Below are positions 23,828 through 36,571 of a stretch of DNA of 64,000 nucleotides, piece after piece. The notes under the pieces were generated by a model. That model was not told where the DNA came from. It did no database searches and saw only the letters and a list, made by a program, of their open reading frames with translations. The stretch is taken from assembly GCF_039555335.1 (NCBI RefSeq), contig NC_092628.1:67770292-67834291 (forward strand), written 5' to 3'. The stretch is from Amphiura filiformis. Lineage: Eukaryota; Echinodermata; Ophiuroidea; Amphilepidida; Amphiuridae. Numbering within the stretch: position 1 is the first letter of the stretch; each line of letters starts with the position of its first letter. The position numbers were made by a program, and so were the translations under genes.

Positions 23828-24952
23828 TGATTTTCCCAAAACGACCCGTATTTGCTCAGTGCACAGTAGGTAAGCTTAAACGTCTCACAAATTCAAAATG
23901 TATCTATTAAAATGTAGTAGCTTGTAGTGAAGCTTCAAATTTTATAAGGACCCTATTTACTCATAGATTTTTTTTTATTTACATGACTTTGCATCTTGCA
24001 AAATGTGAATAAATACAGTGCATTTTACATTTTTCTCCATTTTCAATAGGTTTGAAGTCAAAAGTTTGCCTATTTGAGTCTGGGCAGTTGGACATTGTCA
24101 TTGGAGATATTGTAGGCCTATTTTATATATAATACAGGTCTGTACAATAATTATGAGCCCTTGGATTGGAAGGGTAAAATTTAGGGGAAAAGATTTTTGG
24201 CAAGCCTCCATTTCAATAAGTTTGAATGCCAAGTTTCCATCTTTGAGCCTGCGGGTCTGTATAAATTATGAGCCCTCAGGAGGGTAAAATTGGAGGGTGG
24301 GGAGAATTTTGGCAAGCCGAGAAGGGACATAAGCAATTTTTTTTCTCCATTTTCAATAAGTTTGAATGCCAATTTTGCATCTTTGAGTCCTTGGTAGCCA
24401 GGCTCACATCTCACACTATAGGTGGCGCTATTCGTCCATAGGGAAGTGGAATGTGCCTGTACGGTCCAAAAATGGCTTTACTGTGGGGCTCAATGGAAAA
24501 AATTACTAAAAATTAATTTTGACAACCAAAACCTAAGTGATGTTGACTTATGTTGGTACTGGGATAATAATGGATTCATAAACTATCACATAGTGCAATC
24601 CATGTTCCACCAAGTCGACACTCGATTTAGCTCAAAAGCAATTTGTGTGTAAATCAAGACCATCCAAAACAGCTTTCTTACAGTAAAGAATAGGAGGTCA
24701 TCTGGGGTCACATACAGTAGTGTACATTGTACATGTGCCTGCTGTCACAATTTCACACACAAAATTTTGGACAATTTGGTGACACTATTTTTGTCTGTAA
24801 CTTCAAAAGTATATGCACTAGAAACATGATTGACCCCTTATTGTTTAGGTAATTTGATTCTCTTTCAAATGAAAGAACTTTCAGCTAAAAATATTGAACT
24901 TCAAAATTTTATGAACATACCTATCCTTGGAGATATTGAGGCCTATGGTGTA
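23828..24952. other. Intergenic DNA with degenerate repeats
   Basis: Near 24140-24390 there are two to three diverged copies of a phrase such as TTATGAGCCCT, GGGTAAAATT and GGCAAGCC...TTTTTCTCC. The same phrase recurs at 25150-25270. No gene recognised. Confidence 0.45.
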
Positions 24953-24957
24953 TTATA

Positions 24958-25135
24958 CAGGGGCGGATCCAGGAATTTTCAATAGAGGGGGCGCCGAGCC
25001 ACCACCGCCGCTGCTGCGGCTCGGCGCCCACACAAAGTCAGGCGCCGCTCTGCAAAAATACACAGAGTCAGGCGCCGATCTGCAAAAAATAGAGGGGGCG
25101 CGCGCCGGGTGCGCCCCCCTCTAAATCCGCCACTG
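24958..25135. mobile_element. GC-rich foldback element with TTATA target duplication
   Basis: Inverted ends CAGGGGCGGATCC and CTAAATCCGCCACTG, flanked by TTATA on both sides (24953-24957, 25136-25140). The interior has repeated GGCGCCG words and GCAAAAATA-type units. It is a non-autonomous DNA transposon; the superfamily is not certain. Confidence 0.75.
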
Positions 25136-25140
25136 TTATA

Positions 25141-28010
25141 TGAGCTATGTACAATAATTATGAGCCCTCGGGAGGGTAAAATTGGGGGGATAAGATTTTT
25201 AGCAAGCTGAGAAGGGCACAAGCAATTTTTGGCAGGATGAGAGGGGTTTGGGGAGGGAAGCAATTTTTGGCACATATTTATTGGCACCTTTTGGAAAACA
25301 CTTGCAGAAATATTAAATATGCTAATTTTCTGCTCGCTACACTCCTATCATATTCTAGCACATTTAGGGGGTTATAATTTTCTTCGGAAGGGGGTCCCAA
25401 ATTATTTTTAAAAAGGTCAGTGTTAATAAAATTACAACCACCTGTATTTTGGGAACAAAAATTTTATGACCCCCACAGAACCCACACTACCAATACACCT
25501 ATCCCCTAAACAGGCTAAAATCAGTCTTTTTGAATAAAATAAAGTATAAACACACTATTTGTGGTCATCTTGTGACTCCCTACATTGTGGTCATCAACAA
25601 TTTTATGACCCCCCTATATTTGGGACCCCCTTCGAGGAATATGATAGCCTGTTAAAGTTTGCAAATTGGGCAGTGCAAATTGGGGTGGCTGCAAAGATTT
25701 TATTTTGGCAGGCCAAGATTGGGGGAAAGCAATGTTTGTTGTTGGCAGGCCAAAGGGGCGGGGGAGCAATTAAAAAAATTACCCCCATACTTTATTGCAC
25801 AACCAATACACACAATTTTATAATTCCACTGATTCAATATAAAGGTACATGATTTAAGACAACAAGAGAAGCACAAAGTTAAAGTTAAAGTCACATGCAT
25901 TGCCATATGAGTATGACAACATAAACAAAGTGGCAGGATGATCCTCCATGCACTGCTTGGGAGAAAAAAACCCATGGATGCACCACAGCAATTTATAGGC
26001 CTAATGCTGGTTTTGTACCATGCCGCTGGCGCACACATAATTTAAGACAAACGGACACAATCAACTCAAGGCTTGTCATTGGTTGATATGTCTTGCCGCT
26101 GCGGCAAGCGGCATGACGTATGAACCATTGACAAGCCTTGATTGAAAGTGACAGGGGCATTACACTAGCAGTGCTGAGTGTTGCCAAAAGTTTTCAGCTG
26201 GATATGGGCTCGCCAGGCAGCGGTAAAGGAGTCTCAAGTAGCCTTTTTTTAAGCTTAAAAAAACCATCCTAAGTGCTGTCGTAGACTATACACCAATCCG
26301 ACTAAGCCATTACTGCGGTGTCCCCGACCCTGCCTGCACGTAAAACTGCGGTGTCCCAAGGTCGGGGGTTCTATCATTTACTTGTTAGTGTGCTATACAG
26401 AATTGTACACAACGGTGATTTTCAATACACGATCATGAATTCATTGAACAAGTTAAATCTCCCGCACTGGTACAACTGTGGTACCGTCAATAGAGGGCCA
26501 AATACAGTAAACGCTTCTCGGATTGGTGTATACAGTTCTCTAGCTTTCTGCTCAAAATTTACTCTGCAATATAACAGGCATTACATATTATTGTTATCCT
26601 GCACTACAATTGGTTTGATAGCTTTAATATGACATGATGAACTGAACAAGGGTCATGTGCTATTCACAGGGTCACAAGTCACACAATGAAACAAAGTTGC
26701 ATTCAACATGGTACCTGAGGATTATATTGATCTTAAAACCAAGTAATCATATGGGCTATTCCAGTTGAATTTCATACACCAGTACCCCCTATGGAAGACA
26801 TGACCTTAATCATGTGAATTTATTTCCTAATTCGCCCAGCTCAAACGTAAATAAACTATTTTCGATTGCGCAATGCGCAGACCCCCCTTTTATCCCCCCT
26901 TACCCCCACCTGCAATAGAAACATAATCTAATCAATGACTGTAATACCAGACACTTGGGGAACACCGCTCTTCTTGGACGGCTGCGGACATCGCCGCTCC
27001 CCCACCTCAAATAGAAAATATTATTCAAAAGGGGAACCCTAAATGGGTGACTACATTTGAAATCTACAATCCCTTTGTGGGAGCTTAAGGTCATCTCTTC
27101 CATGTGTACTGTATAGATTTGGTATATAAATGCAGTTTTGTTTGTCAGTTTTGAACACAACTTTGTCCCACCCCTCAACATGGACTTACCTCCCCCCTCC
27201 CCCCCAAAAAAATACCAACCTCATCACCTGTTGGTGTATATTGGCCTGTAATAATTTTCACTACACTTGCCCAAGGTCCTGCCATGTTTCCAACACTCTT
27301 CAATATGCCCCTGTCAGCAGTAAAGATACAGTGGCAACTCGTTAACACGAACCCTCTTAACATAAAGTTCCTGATAACACATATGTTTATATACATTCCC
27401 AAGTATACATTTCATGTGTTATTAGAACTGGATAACACAAACTCCTGATAACAAGAAGTAAAATTTGAATTCCGCACAACTTTGTGTTAATGAGTTTCCA
27501 CTGTAGCATTAATTGGTAGTCCTCAATATACCCCCCTCCCATTAGCAGCCAATCACAGGCGTGCACGGCTGCGATATCGCAGCGCGATACTATAAAGTTG
27601 AACAAAATCCAACTCCATCGCCAAGCTTGTAAAACCCTGGCTCAGATTTCAGTGTTTATAGCATTGCATCGCGCTGTGATGTGGAGTAAGAACCAGACTT
27701 TAAATGCACATGTAGGCAGTGAAAGGAAAATACATTTTCAAAATTTCCCATCAATACATTAAAAAAACTTTTTAACTTAATTTTATTTTTGTACTTCACT
27801 TGCACATTAAGGCACCAAAAATATTTTGCGCAAAAGCTATGTGCTATGCTCCTTTTTTTCCCCCATTGTTTTCTAGAAAAACAAGCTAAGCTATTAAGTA
27901 CTACTGGGTGTGTTGGGTGGGTGTATGTATGTATAACTTTTTTTTTAAAGGGCCTGTACAAAAGGCACAGCATATAGTGCTACAGGTAAGTAAAAATAGC
28001 ACATGAGATC
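25141..28010. other. Intergenic DNA, no gene seen
   Basis: Runs of G or C and diverged AAGCAATTTTTGGCA phrases near 25200-25280 and 25720-25770. A palindromic patch GTCTTGCCGCTGCGGCAAGCGGCA lies in pieces near 26090-26110. Open frames here have no recognisable protein features. Confidence 0.45.
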
Positions 28011-28170
28011 AATTCAATTCAAGTTTATTTGGTTTCTTCTCACATAAATACAAATTATTATTAAATACAGATATAATCAAATACATTATAAATTATATGA
28101 GATGTGGATGCCATCAAGAGCGCTGAGCGTGGCTGATGGCACCAAGGTTACATGAAAATATTACAATGAA
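28011..28170 (-). repeat. Possible LINE or SINE 3' tail
   Basis: TTCAATTCAA microsatellite followed by AGTTTATTTGG, AT-rich DNA and a stem (GCCATCA...TGATGGC near 28115-28140). This looks like the reversed 3' end of a non-LTR element. No coding part. Confidence 0.35.
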
Positions 28171-28750
28171 AGACATAGAATTTAATAATTTATTAAATAT
28201 AAAAATAACATTTTTGCAAAGAAAAGAAAAACAGTTAATGGATGTCATATGAGGTACATGCATATACCACATGAATATATTTGACAAGAATTCTTTTGAT
28301 ATGAACTAGAACATCCATGATCTTTTTAACTGTGTGGGCAACAACAAGAATTTCAATTCTTATTTACCTCACTGTAGGGCTATGTGCTAAAATGGCTTTC
28401 ACATACTTGTGTGTGTGAGTTTGAGATACAAATGTTGGGGGAGGGACATTTATAAACATATTATGTTACACACACAATTTAAAAAGGTGAACATTAAAAC
28501 ATTATAAGAGTGCCTGGGGCACAGACCACACCCAATTAAATTGAGGGGCAAATTGTCTGCAAGCCAATCTGCTAATTCCAAGTTGGAGTACTACTGAGTT
28601 GGTTTAAAATTTTACATTGATCCCTACAGGGTTAGCTTGATTCAGTTGATTTAAATCAAGATTTAAATCATTTTCATGATTTAAAATCAAATGATTTTTT
28701 AAGTCACTGATTTAATCAATTTCAGTTCATTTTTACTATTTTTGATCAAT
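28171..28750. other. Intergenic DNA, no gene seen
   Basis: AT-rich; a GATTTAAATCA-type palindromic cluster near 28640-28715. Confidence 0.45.
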
Positions 28751-29967
28751 TTAAGGCGATATAATACCCCGATTTTCATCAGTACCCCTCTGCTTTTTTT
28801 TCTTGCAAATTTATTAAGTACATATATATGTTTATCACCTCATGTCCTTAACTTATAAAATATATCTACATATAAAGTGACTTTCAACCATTTTAGTAAG
28901 TCATTTTAACCCTATATATTTTTTGTTTACTGTAACCTAGTAACTCAGATCTGTGTTTCATAACAAACCATAATTTATTCTTTACAAAATGTTCAAGTAG
29001 GGTACATGGATAGAATACATTAAATCCTTTGTTATACTCTCTATAGAAAATCTATAGTGGTGCATGCAAAATACCTACCATGATATAACACTGAATAAAT
29101 TAAATAAACACTTATACAATGGATGTATATAGTCATTAGTTGTTAGGAGAAGAAAAGGCTATTAGGTCACCGTATGTCAGGTTATAGGTCAATTGGTTCA
29201 GGTCAAATTTAAGCATCAATTTTGAATACACATGTGAGAGTCTGTGATATCATATGAGACATAATTTTGATATTCTGTCTTTAACTGGATATATATCGAG
29301 AAGTGCATGGTGGATATACTAATATACCTTGGGATGTAAATGGTGAGTACAATTTAGAATGCCTAGTTGAGACGGATTTCACAAATAAATATAAAATAGT
29401 TACCAAAATCACAAAAGGTAAGCTTACGGAAAACTACCCAATATGGTTGTATAGGTGACAAGAAATACAATTTTTTCATCATTGCTGTAGTATGGTTGTT
29501 GTAACCTGTTACCTATGGCTTAATTAAGTTTCAGTGCAATAATGTCGCAAGTTAAAAATACAAAATATAGCTCAACATTGAAAATAGAAGCATTTTAGCC
29601 AGTTCCTTTTTTGATAGTTGTGGAGCACCAAGTTCATGAAGTCATAAAAGAAATCAGGAACCACTTATTCCCATTTTACATATGAACTTTATTTCCCTAA
29701 TGTGTTAGCAAAACATATCCAAAATTTTAACGAAATCCGTTGATAGTAAGCTTTCCAAAATGAAGTGAATTTAAATCATCAGTGATGTACCTCCTTTTGG
29801 CTTCTATCTGTAAAAGCATGTAAGCTACATTGATACCGATACCACCAATAAAACGAGAAGATTTGCCCCTTCATTTTGCATACCACTTTGTCCAATTTTT
29901 TTTTTGTAATTTCTTCACAAAATGCAAAAAAATGCAAAAAAAATCAATAGGTGTAGTACCCCCTTAA
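28751..29967. mobile_element. Possible larger TTAA-bounded element
   Basis: The right end GTGTAGTACCCCCTTAA is a clear family 1/2 terminus at 29949-29966. A weak inverted counterpart, TTAAGGCGATATAATACCCC, lies at 28751. The interior is AT-rich with no open frame. The pairing of the two ends is uncertain. Confidence 0.35.
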
Positions 29968-31244
29968 GTTAATTTCTTCCTTAAATTGACTGTTTTACTA
30001 TATATTTTTATATATATACTAATGCTTCTCACTTTTTGATTACAATTAAATTACCAGTGCCTCTATCATGTCATTTTATCTATTGCTAAAAATTCATCTT
30101 CAAGGTGCAGAATTAACAGGGTTTTTTTCTGGAAATTTTTCCATGATTTAAATTTTTTAAATTTTCACCTGTAAAAAAACTACCGCAAAAAGTGGTAAAT
30201 TTTGTAATTTTGGGTTTTTTTACTGGGGGAAAGAGTACTGACTGGGTGATTTTGCCTAAATGCCAAGTTGCTGTTCAAATTGAAAAAATTAAGGGTCTTT
30301 GGGTGACAGATCAAATGGAAAAATAGGGGGTCTTTGGGTGACAGGGCATGTGTTCGAAAACAAATATGGGGTCTTTGGGTGACAGCGACGCTGAAAAAGG
30401 GGGTCTTAATAGCTTTACAATGTACATACACATCACCTCCAAAGTTGATGTGCCTCCCCTTCCCTGGGGCTCAGGGCCGGAGTTACCTTTTTGGGCCCCT
30501 CACCGTGAGGAAGGCATGTGCCAGGGATTGAGTTTTAAGGCACGCCAGTGTGATCACAAATCTTAATTCACCTGCAGGGTGTGATTTATGGCACAGCTCA
30601 AATTTCTTACAGACTACAGAGAGCAATTTAACAGCACACCCAATAGCCAAGCTGACAAGCCCACCTTAACATTTCTAAAAGGGTGATTTGTAGCACGCCA
30701 AGCCTGTATAAATTTTCAAAACTCATTGCAACCCCTGATGATGTACACTCAAGTGGTCAAGTTTTGGTTTCCATATAAGATTGAGTGGCGTCGGAAAGAT
30801 TTTCAGGAGGACGGGCATATTTTGTTTCGATAGGACTACGGTATGCTATTTGAAGGGCCAGTGACAGTGTGCAAGAAACCGTCAACACAAGCAGAATTTT
30901 TGGCTGCTTGCCCCCCCCCTTGGCCATGCCAAAAATCTTTGCCCCCCTTTTGACATGCCAAAAACCTTTCCCCCTTTTGTTGTGCAAAAAAATTCTTTCC
31001 TCCCCTTACACATGCAAGATTTTTGGGAACCTTAAATTGTCTTATCACAGTATGAGCACAGTGAGCTGGAAATTTTGCATATTTGAATGTGTTCCTAATC
31101 CTAAACCTTTTCAGGGTGTAAATCGCTTGACCCCCCCCCCCCATTTCGCCCTGCCAAAAAATGCTTGCTCACCTATTGGCCTGCCAAAAAATCTCCCCTA
31201 TAATTCACCACCCCAGGGGTACAGTGCAATTAGCATTATTATAA
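29968..31244. other. Intergenic DNA with short tandem phrases
   Basis: GGGTCTTTGGGTGACAG occurs about three times at 30290-30410, with roughly 40-bp spacing. Diverged TGCCAAAAA...CCCCC phrases lie at 30895-31200. No gene recognised. Confidence 0.5.
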
Positions 31245-31555
31245 GGACCGTTCACAAACACTTGTTAGGGGGGACCTGATGCAAAATGGGGGCCCTTAAA
31301 AGTTTTGACCCTCCTATAAGGGGGGGGGCCTGAAAAAATTGACCACATGAATGTTCCTGAGAAAATTGTGTTTAAATGCATTTCTATGGGGTTGACCCAT
31401 AATTTTCATGTCAAAAAAAGGGGGGGGGGCTGAAATTTTTTTTTGGGGGGGGGCTGAAATTTTTGAGATCCGAAAGGGGGGCAAAAAATGTTGTGATGAA
31501 TTTTTTTTTGCATCAGGCCCCCCTGAACAAGTGTTCGTCACTTTGTGAACGGTCC
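31245..31555. mobile_element. Foldback element with GGACCGTTCACAAA ends
   Basis: Left arm GGACCGTTCACAAACACTTG...CCTGATGCAAAA and its inverted copy at 31507-31555. The interior is made of G-runs and TTTTTT runs. No target duplication identified. It lies just outside the right inverted-repeat arm. Confidence 0.75.
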
Positions 31556-31615
31556 CATGCAGTTTTAAGCTTACCTGTACAATTGAAGGCAAATCATTGC
31601 ACTGTTCGCAGGTCT

Positions 31616-32067
31616 ATGCCCGCCATATTTTGCTTTGTAACTTCACTTTCAGTGAACCAATCCTCCGTCTCAAAAGCTTTTAATAAGAAAACATCCCTCT
31701 AAACATTATTTCTAAGTTTCAGCTCTTAAAATGAAAAACTCAGCTTGCCATTGGCATGGTTTTGGTAACATTTTTATACTAAAATTACGAGAAAATTTAC
31801 GTTCATTTTTTTTGACATGAAGGCGGAATGTAAAACGATGTTTTTCGATATTATTTTTCAAACCAAGCCAAACCATTAATGCTGATAAAAGTCATGACTG
31901 TAGGGATTATATCCGCCAAGTTAGTTTCATCCGATCGCGTTATTTATAGACAGTAAAAGGTGAAATTTCAGCATATAGTTTCCATGTACGAACTCTGTTT
32001 ACATCAAAAAGTGACATTTCCGGTTTGTTTAAAGATCCCGGGCCGCGCATGCGCCGTACGTTTGTCC
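31616..32067 (-). repeat. Inverted repeat, right arm
   Basis: Reverse complement of 23375-23827. The palindrome-bearing end faces the plus-strand GGACT-like gene, mirroring the left arm and the minus-strand gene. Confidence 0.9.
32045..32054. promoter_or_regulatory. NRF1-type palindrome GCGCATGCGC (right)
   Basis: Identical to the left palindrome, about 1.7 kb upstream of the plus-strand GGACT-like start codon. Confidence 0.4.
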
Positions 32068-33781
32068 TATGTCTAACCTGTACCTGTCCACCCGACTGAG
32101 TTGTTCACAATCCGGAAGTGAAAAGCAGCAACGCACAAATTAGTGATGGGCAATATCACGGCAACCAAACGGGAAATTCCCGATTCGAAAGATTCATCCA
32201 AAAAGGGATTATGACATTTTATAATACAATATCATGTACCGTGTTATTTATTTTCAATATAAATTAATAATAAAATTAAAATTAAACCTGTATAAGATAT
32301 AGGCCTACCTTGCCAGAACAAGCAAATGATAATATTGCTGGTGGTTCGCATCTGCACATGAAAGATACATAGGCCTATAAACACTATTGCAAATGTGTTT
32401 TAAGTTTAAGACAAGCACTCACACGGTCACACCCAACTCATCAATCATACCCTCAGCATGCTCAGTGCAGTGTGGATGATGCCAAGACATGATCATGTTA
32501 TATTATCACCAACAAAATGAAGAGAAAAATCACGAGGCTTCAAGATCAAGGGTCCATGAAGTTTTTTTTTTTTAAGGGTCCATGAAGTTGATAATATCAT
32601 GAAGGTCATTACCTTTTACAAATGGGACTATTTCAAAAGGTGTATGGGGGCATGGGGCTTTTTTCAAACTTGCTGCTTTCTTAACATTTTCAACGTTTTA
32701 GTTTCAGTGTGTTTTTTGGGTGTTTGTTTTTGTGTGTTTTTGTTTTTTTGGGTTTTTTTCCACTCTTTGCGATTTTCACTCATTTGGAGTTATTTTCACT
32801 TTTTACACTCTTTTGAAGAGTGAGTTTTTCACTCTTTTACATAGTGAGAGTCACAAAATTGAGATCAATACCACGGCTCCTGAAGCACACCCTGCAATCC
32901 GGGAGTAGTAAAACCATGAATAAAAATCCCTCTGAAAAAAGTCCACTTTTCACTGCACTTTTGGTCAAACACTAGGTAAAAATGCCCAAGGAATGAGTCA
33001 ACTTATGTACTGATTTTAGATCATGCGCAAATTTTGATTAGATAAGTTATGGATATGCACACATTAATTTTGATTATGAAGTTTAAGAATGTGCATGTAA
33101 ATATTTTGAGTCACCAGCTAATAATTTAGCTTAATTTACAACTCACTTTTGCAGGGGCGGCCAACATCACACTGGGGGGGGTGCAGTGGCAAGAGGGGGA
33201 CAAGACTTCTCATGGGGCAGCCCCCCAGCCTCTCCCGGCTTACTGCAAGAACTGTGCCCGATCCCGCGGGAGTTCAGGGAGAGCTAGGGAGCTCCGGAGT
33301 TCTCTTGCCTTTGTCAGGCATTTGTACATTATTGTAAACTCAACATTCCATTCTTCAAATCATCGTTGATTTTTTTGTGTAAAAATTATGATACCCACAC
33401 CCCTATTTTTTGGTTCAGTAGGGCCTATATATTCATGATCCACTTCCGAACAAATACAGCCCCGGACCGATAATTATGATGCGTTCGTTGTCCGACCTGT
33501 GGCTCTGTTTAATTTCAAATTGCCCATCTCTAATGGTGGTGCAAATCTGGTGCAAATGGTGCAAAGCATACGGCGCCACGTACTCTGTGTAAACTTGACA
33601 AATACGCTGATATCATGCTGCAGCATAGTTTACATTATTGACATAAGACAGTAATTCAGCCAGAGAGAATTGATTGTAGATGTGGTTTGCTGTTCCACGG
33701 AGTTTTCATTTTGTATTAAAAAATAAGACATTAAACTTATCAATATTGGCAAGATTGAGTGACTTGAGACAATTTGTGAAC
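32068..33781. other. 5' flank of the plus GGACT-like locus, no other gene seen
   Basis: T-rich stretch near 32690-32820, a G-run near 33172-33184, and a CpG-bearing patch near 33440-33600 that may hold the promoter. No TATA box was clear. Confidence 0.45.
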
Positions 33782-33970
33782 ATGACAAGCCATCTTGTAT
33801 TTGTATACGGTACTCTAAAACGTGGTCAACCAAATCATGAGAAGATGACTAACCCAGACAACGGTCAAGCTACGTTTATAGGAGAAGCAAGAACCGTAGA
33901 GAAATGGCCTCTGGTTATAGCTACCAAATTCAACATTCCATTTATGCTAGATAAACCTGGACTAGGACAT
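33782..33970 (+). CDS. GGACT: GGACT-like gene (plus locus), shared exon 1
   Basis: Start chosen at MTSHLVFVYGTLKRG because the YGTL signature normally lies within 10-15 residues of the start. An in-frame upstream ATG at 33680 adds 34 residues with no family similarity. The 63 codons end at GLGH before a GTAAGT donor, phase 0. YGTLKRGQPNH is nearly identical to human GGACT, and EKWPLVIATKFNIPF follows. Alone it is half an enzyme and must be spliced to one of the downstream terminal exons to gain the catalytic glutamate. Four such exons lie downstream. Confidence 0.9.
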
Positions 33971-34134
33971 GTAAGTATATAAAAAAAAATGGTGAAATGC
34001 AGGATCTGTCTATACCGAAGGTACAAGGTGGTACTACACCCCCTGATAATTTTGTGACTAATGTTGCATTTTTCACAAAAAATAACTACACACTGGTAAC
34101 ATAAGTTATGTGTATAGGGGCAAGGAATCCAATT

Positions 34135-34294
34135 CAGCATCGAAGTGGTTACGTAATTCTCTTGGTTACCGGATCACGCTATTTTGATATGCCTTCAAGT
34201 GCCATATACTTTGTGTGGTGATTGTTTCGATCGTGGTTCATAACTCAAGCGCGTGATCCCGTTGACATAGTAACATTACGTAACTTCGATACTG
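34135..34294. mobile_element. Nested MITE with AATT duplication
   Basis: Inverted ends CAGCATCGAAG.TTACGTAA and TTACGTAACTTCGATACTG, flanked by AATT (34131-34134, 34295-34298). An inner GGATCACGC is also inverted. It is inserted in the family 2 element. Confidence 0.75.
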
Positions 34295-34448
34295 AATTAC
34301 TATATAAACCGAAATTTCAAGGATTCAAGACAAGTGATTATTTATGTTCAGAAATGAGGTACATTCTAGCGGTACCTCTTTTCTTATCATAAATAAATTT
34401 GAAATTCCAGTGTAGTAACTGGATTCCTTGCCCCTATAATATACATAA

Positions 34449-34840
34449 GGCCCTTCGCACTTGATTATTAGTTTCCTGTTAAAGATTTTGAAAATGGGAT
34501 GAGGTGACTTTTAATTATTAGTTATTAATTATCTTTTATTTTCTTTATTTAGTTTTAACTATTACAAGCAACTATTGACTCGTTTTGACTAGAGCCGGCA
34601 TTTAATTATTTCACAACAATATTTGATTTTATAAATAAGTGAAGGTGGAGTTGTACTCTTTGTTCATTCATCATTTAATATTGTTGATATTATTAAAGTC
34701 AGAAAATGGCAAGTAGAAGTAGTTGAAAGTTATTTTAAAGGAGAAAATTAGAAATAAAAATAAAATAATTAATTATTTTGAGATTTTCAATTTTGGACGC
34801 GGGCGGTAAACAGGAAACTAATAATCAAGTGCGAAGGGCC
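34449..34840. mobile_element. Nested Harbinger-type MITE
   Basis: Perfect 32-bp inverted ends starting GGCCCTTCGCACTTGATTA, flanked by a TAA target duplication (34446-34448, 34841-34843). The 3-bp TWA duplication fits PIF/Harbinger. No coding capacity. The perfect arms suggest a recent insertion. Confidence 0.85.
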
Positions 34841-34924
34841 TAACATCAGTGTGTTTATATTATTTTTTGAGAAAAATATGCAAAAATAGTCACAAATTTA
34901 TCAAGGGGTGTAGTACCACCTTAA

Positions 34925-36191
34925 CATATATATCCAGTTGTTGTAACTACAAATTTTTAATACATCTTACGACAATAAGGGGCGAAATTTGCAACCCCTG
35001 AATTTGCCATTTAAGGGTCAAATTTTGAGATGCTGTGACAAGCATGGGTAGTGGGTACCACATTACTATGCGACTGAACCCCCCCCCCCCAGGAAAACAC
35101 TATGACAATTTTATTAACTGTGTGTATTTTCCCATCACTGATAGTGCTTTTAAAATACCTTAGTCATGGTGTTGAATTTGGTGTTGAAATGAGGTAAATT
35201 TTGAGTTACACCTTTTCAATGTAAAATTAATTTTCTCGGCCAAATGAAAAGCAATCATTTTCATTTTTTCAGTAAATGTCAGGTCAAATTGTAGTGCTTG
35301 ATACTGTATTTTTTTTTCAAATCCTAATGTTAAACTTAGGCGTGAAATTCAGTCATTTCGTGTAAGATTTTCGATTTTGATAGGCTTAAACTCTGCCCGC
35401 AAGCCTTTTTTTTGGATCAACCTTTTAGTTTTTCAAAGTAATATAGTTCGCTAATGAAGGATTTTTCCCAACTTTCTAACGCACATCACCGTGAGCGATA
35501 TATCATAGTTTTGTCAGAATTTCCGTTTGATTTCACCATTTTTACTGCCGGCTGAAAAATTTTCAAAATCAACGCGTGAAATCTAAGGCTAATAATAGCA
35601 TTGTGGATCGATATCCCTGGGTTTAATAGGAATACCGGCATGGCTACAGTGTTGCCAGAACTTCAATATAGCAACAAAATTCCCAGGCCTAATAGCGCTC
35701 CTACTGATCATGTTTATAGCACGATGAGGATCTTTCATCACGTGAGTGATTAATTATTTGATTTCATCATCACCGTGATCATCGAACCAATGTGTTGAAA
35801 TTTGCTTCTCCTCAAAAGAACTTTGCCCAACAATCTTACATGCAATTGGGCAATATTTTAAACAAAACTTTCTTTTACAAAACATAATATTACGCTGTAT
35901 GTTTTATGATCAAGCAAACTGTTTGGAGCACACTTCCAAATAACCTTCATAACGCCCCAGACTTTCGTTATTTAACGCCAGCTTAAAACCAATCTTGATA
36001 AATTGATTGTTTTTATGTTTGTTTGTAAATTTCGTGCTTTACGCGCTTTGAGTTCCTCATCAGAGATTGTGCCTTGTAAGAACGGAACCATTCATTATCA
36101 TTGTTAACTTAAACAGTTTTTTGTTTTTAAACAAAAACCTGTTCAAGCAATTATTTAAAATTGCTTGCCTAAAAACAGAATAACTTGGATG
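34925..36191 (+). other. Intron DNA, no exon seen
   Basis: Part of intron 1 of the plus GGACT-like locus. Near 35240-35620 it has a stretch whose diverged reverse complement recurs at about 37910-38460 (shared words such as TTTGTCAGAATTTCCGTTT), so the two form a loose inverted pair around the elements between them. Confidence 0.5.
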
Positions 36192-36571
36192 TTAAGGGGG
36201 TACTACACCCCTGTGGTAAATTTGTGACTATTTTTGTATTTTTCTCAAAAACTAATAACACACTGGTAACAAAAGTTGTGTATATTATTGGGGCAAGGAA
36301 TCCAATTACTAGTACTACACTGAAATTTCAGTGACTCAAGACAAGCGGTTCAGTAAATATGATACATGTAGGAAATGAGGTACATCCTAGCGGTACCTCA
36401 TTTCTTATCATAAATAATGAACCGTTTGTCTGGGGTCACTGAAATTTCAGTGTAGTAACTGGATTCCTTGCCCCTATAATATGCATAACTTTTGTTACCA
36501 GTGTGTTATTAGTTTTTGAGAAACGTGCAAAAATAGTTACAAATTTATTGAAGGGTGTAGTACCCCCTTAA
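36192..36571. mobile_element. TTAA-flanked foldback element, family 2
   Basis: Intact-looking copy with TTAA at both ends and inverted ends GGGGGTACTACACCCCTG and GGGTGTAGTACCCCC. The centre is GGTACATCCTAGCGGTACC. It serves as reference for the interrupted copies. Confidence 0.88.

Larger units (their letters stand above)
34025..34924. mobile_element. TTAA family 2 foldback element with two nested insertions
   Basis: Ends GGTGGTACTACACC and GGTGTAGTACCACC with TTAA on the right. The body matches 36192-36571 but is split by a 160-bp element (34135-34294) and a 392-bp element (34449-34840). It lies in intron 1 of the plus GGACT-like locus. Confidence 0.8.

Noticed and set aside
23375-32067. 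An 8.7-kb transposon bounded by 453-bp terminal inverted repeats
   Set aside because: No target duplication at the outer ends and no transposase or other coding region inside; kept as an inverted-repeat pair instead.
33680-33781. Upstream ATG at 33680 as the start of the plus GGACT-like protein
   Set aside because: It adds 34 residues without family similarity; the YGTL motif position favours the start at 33782.
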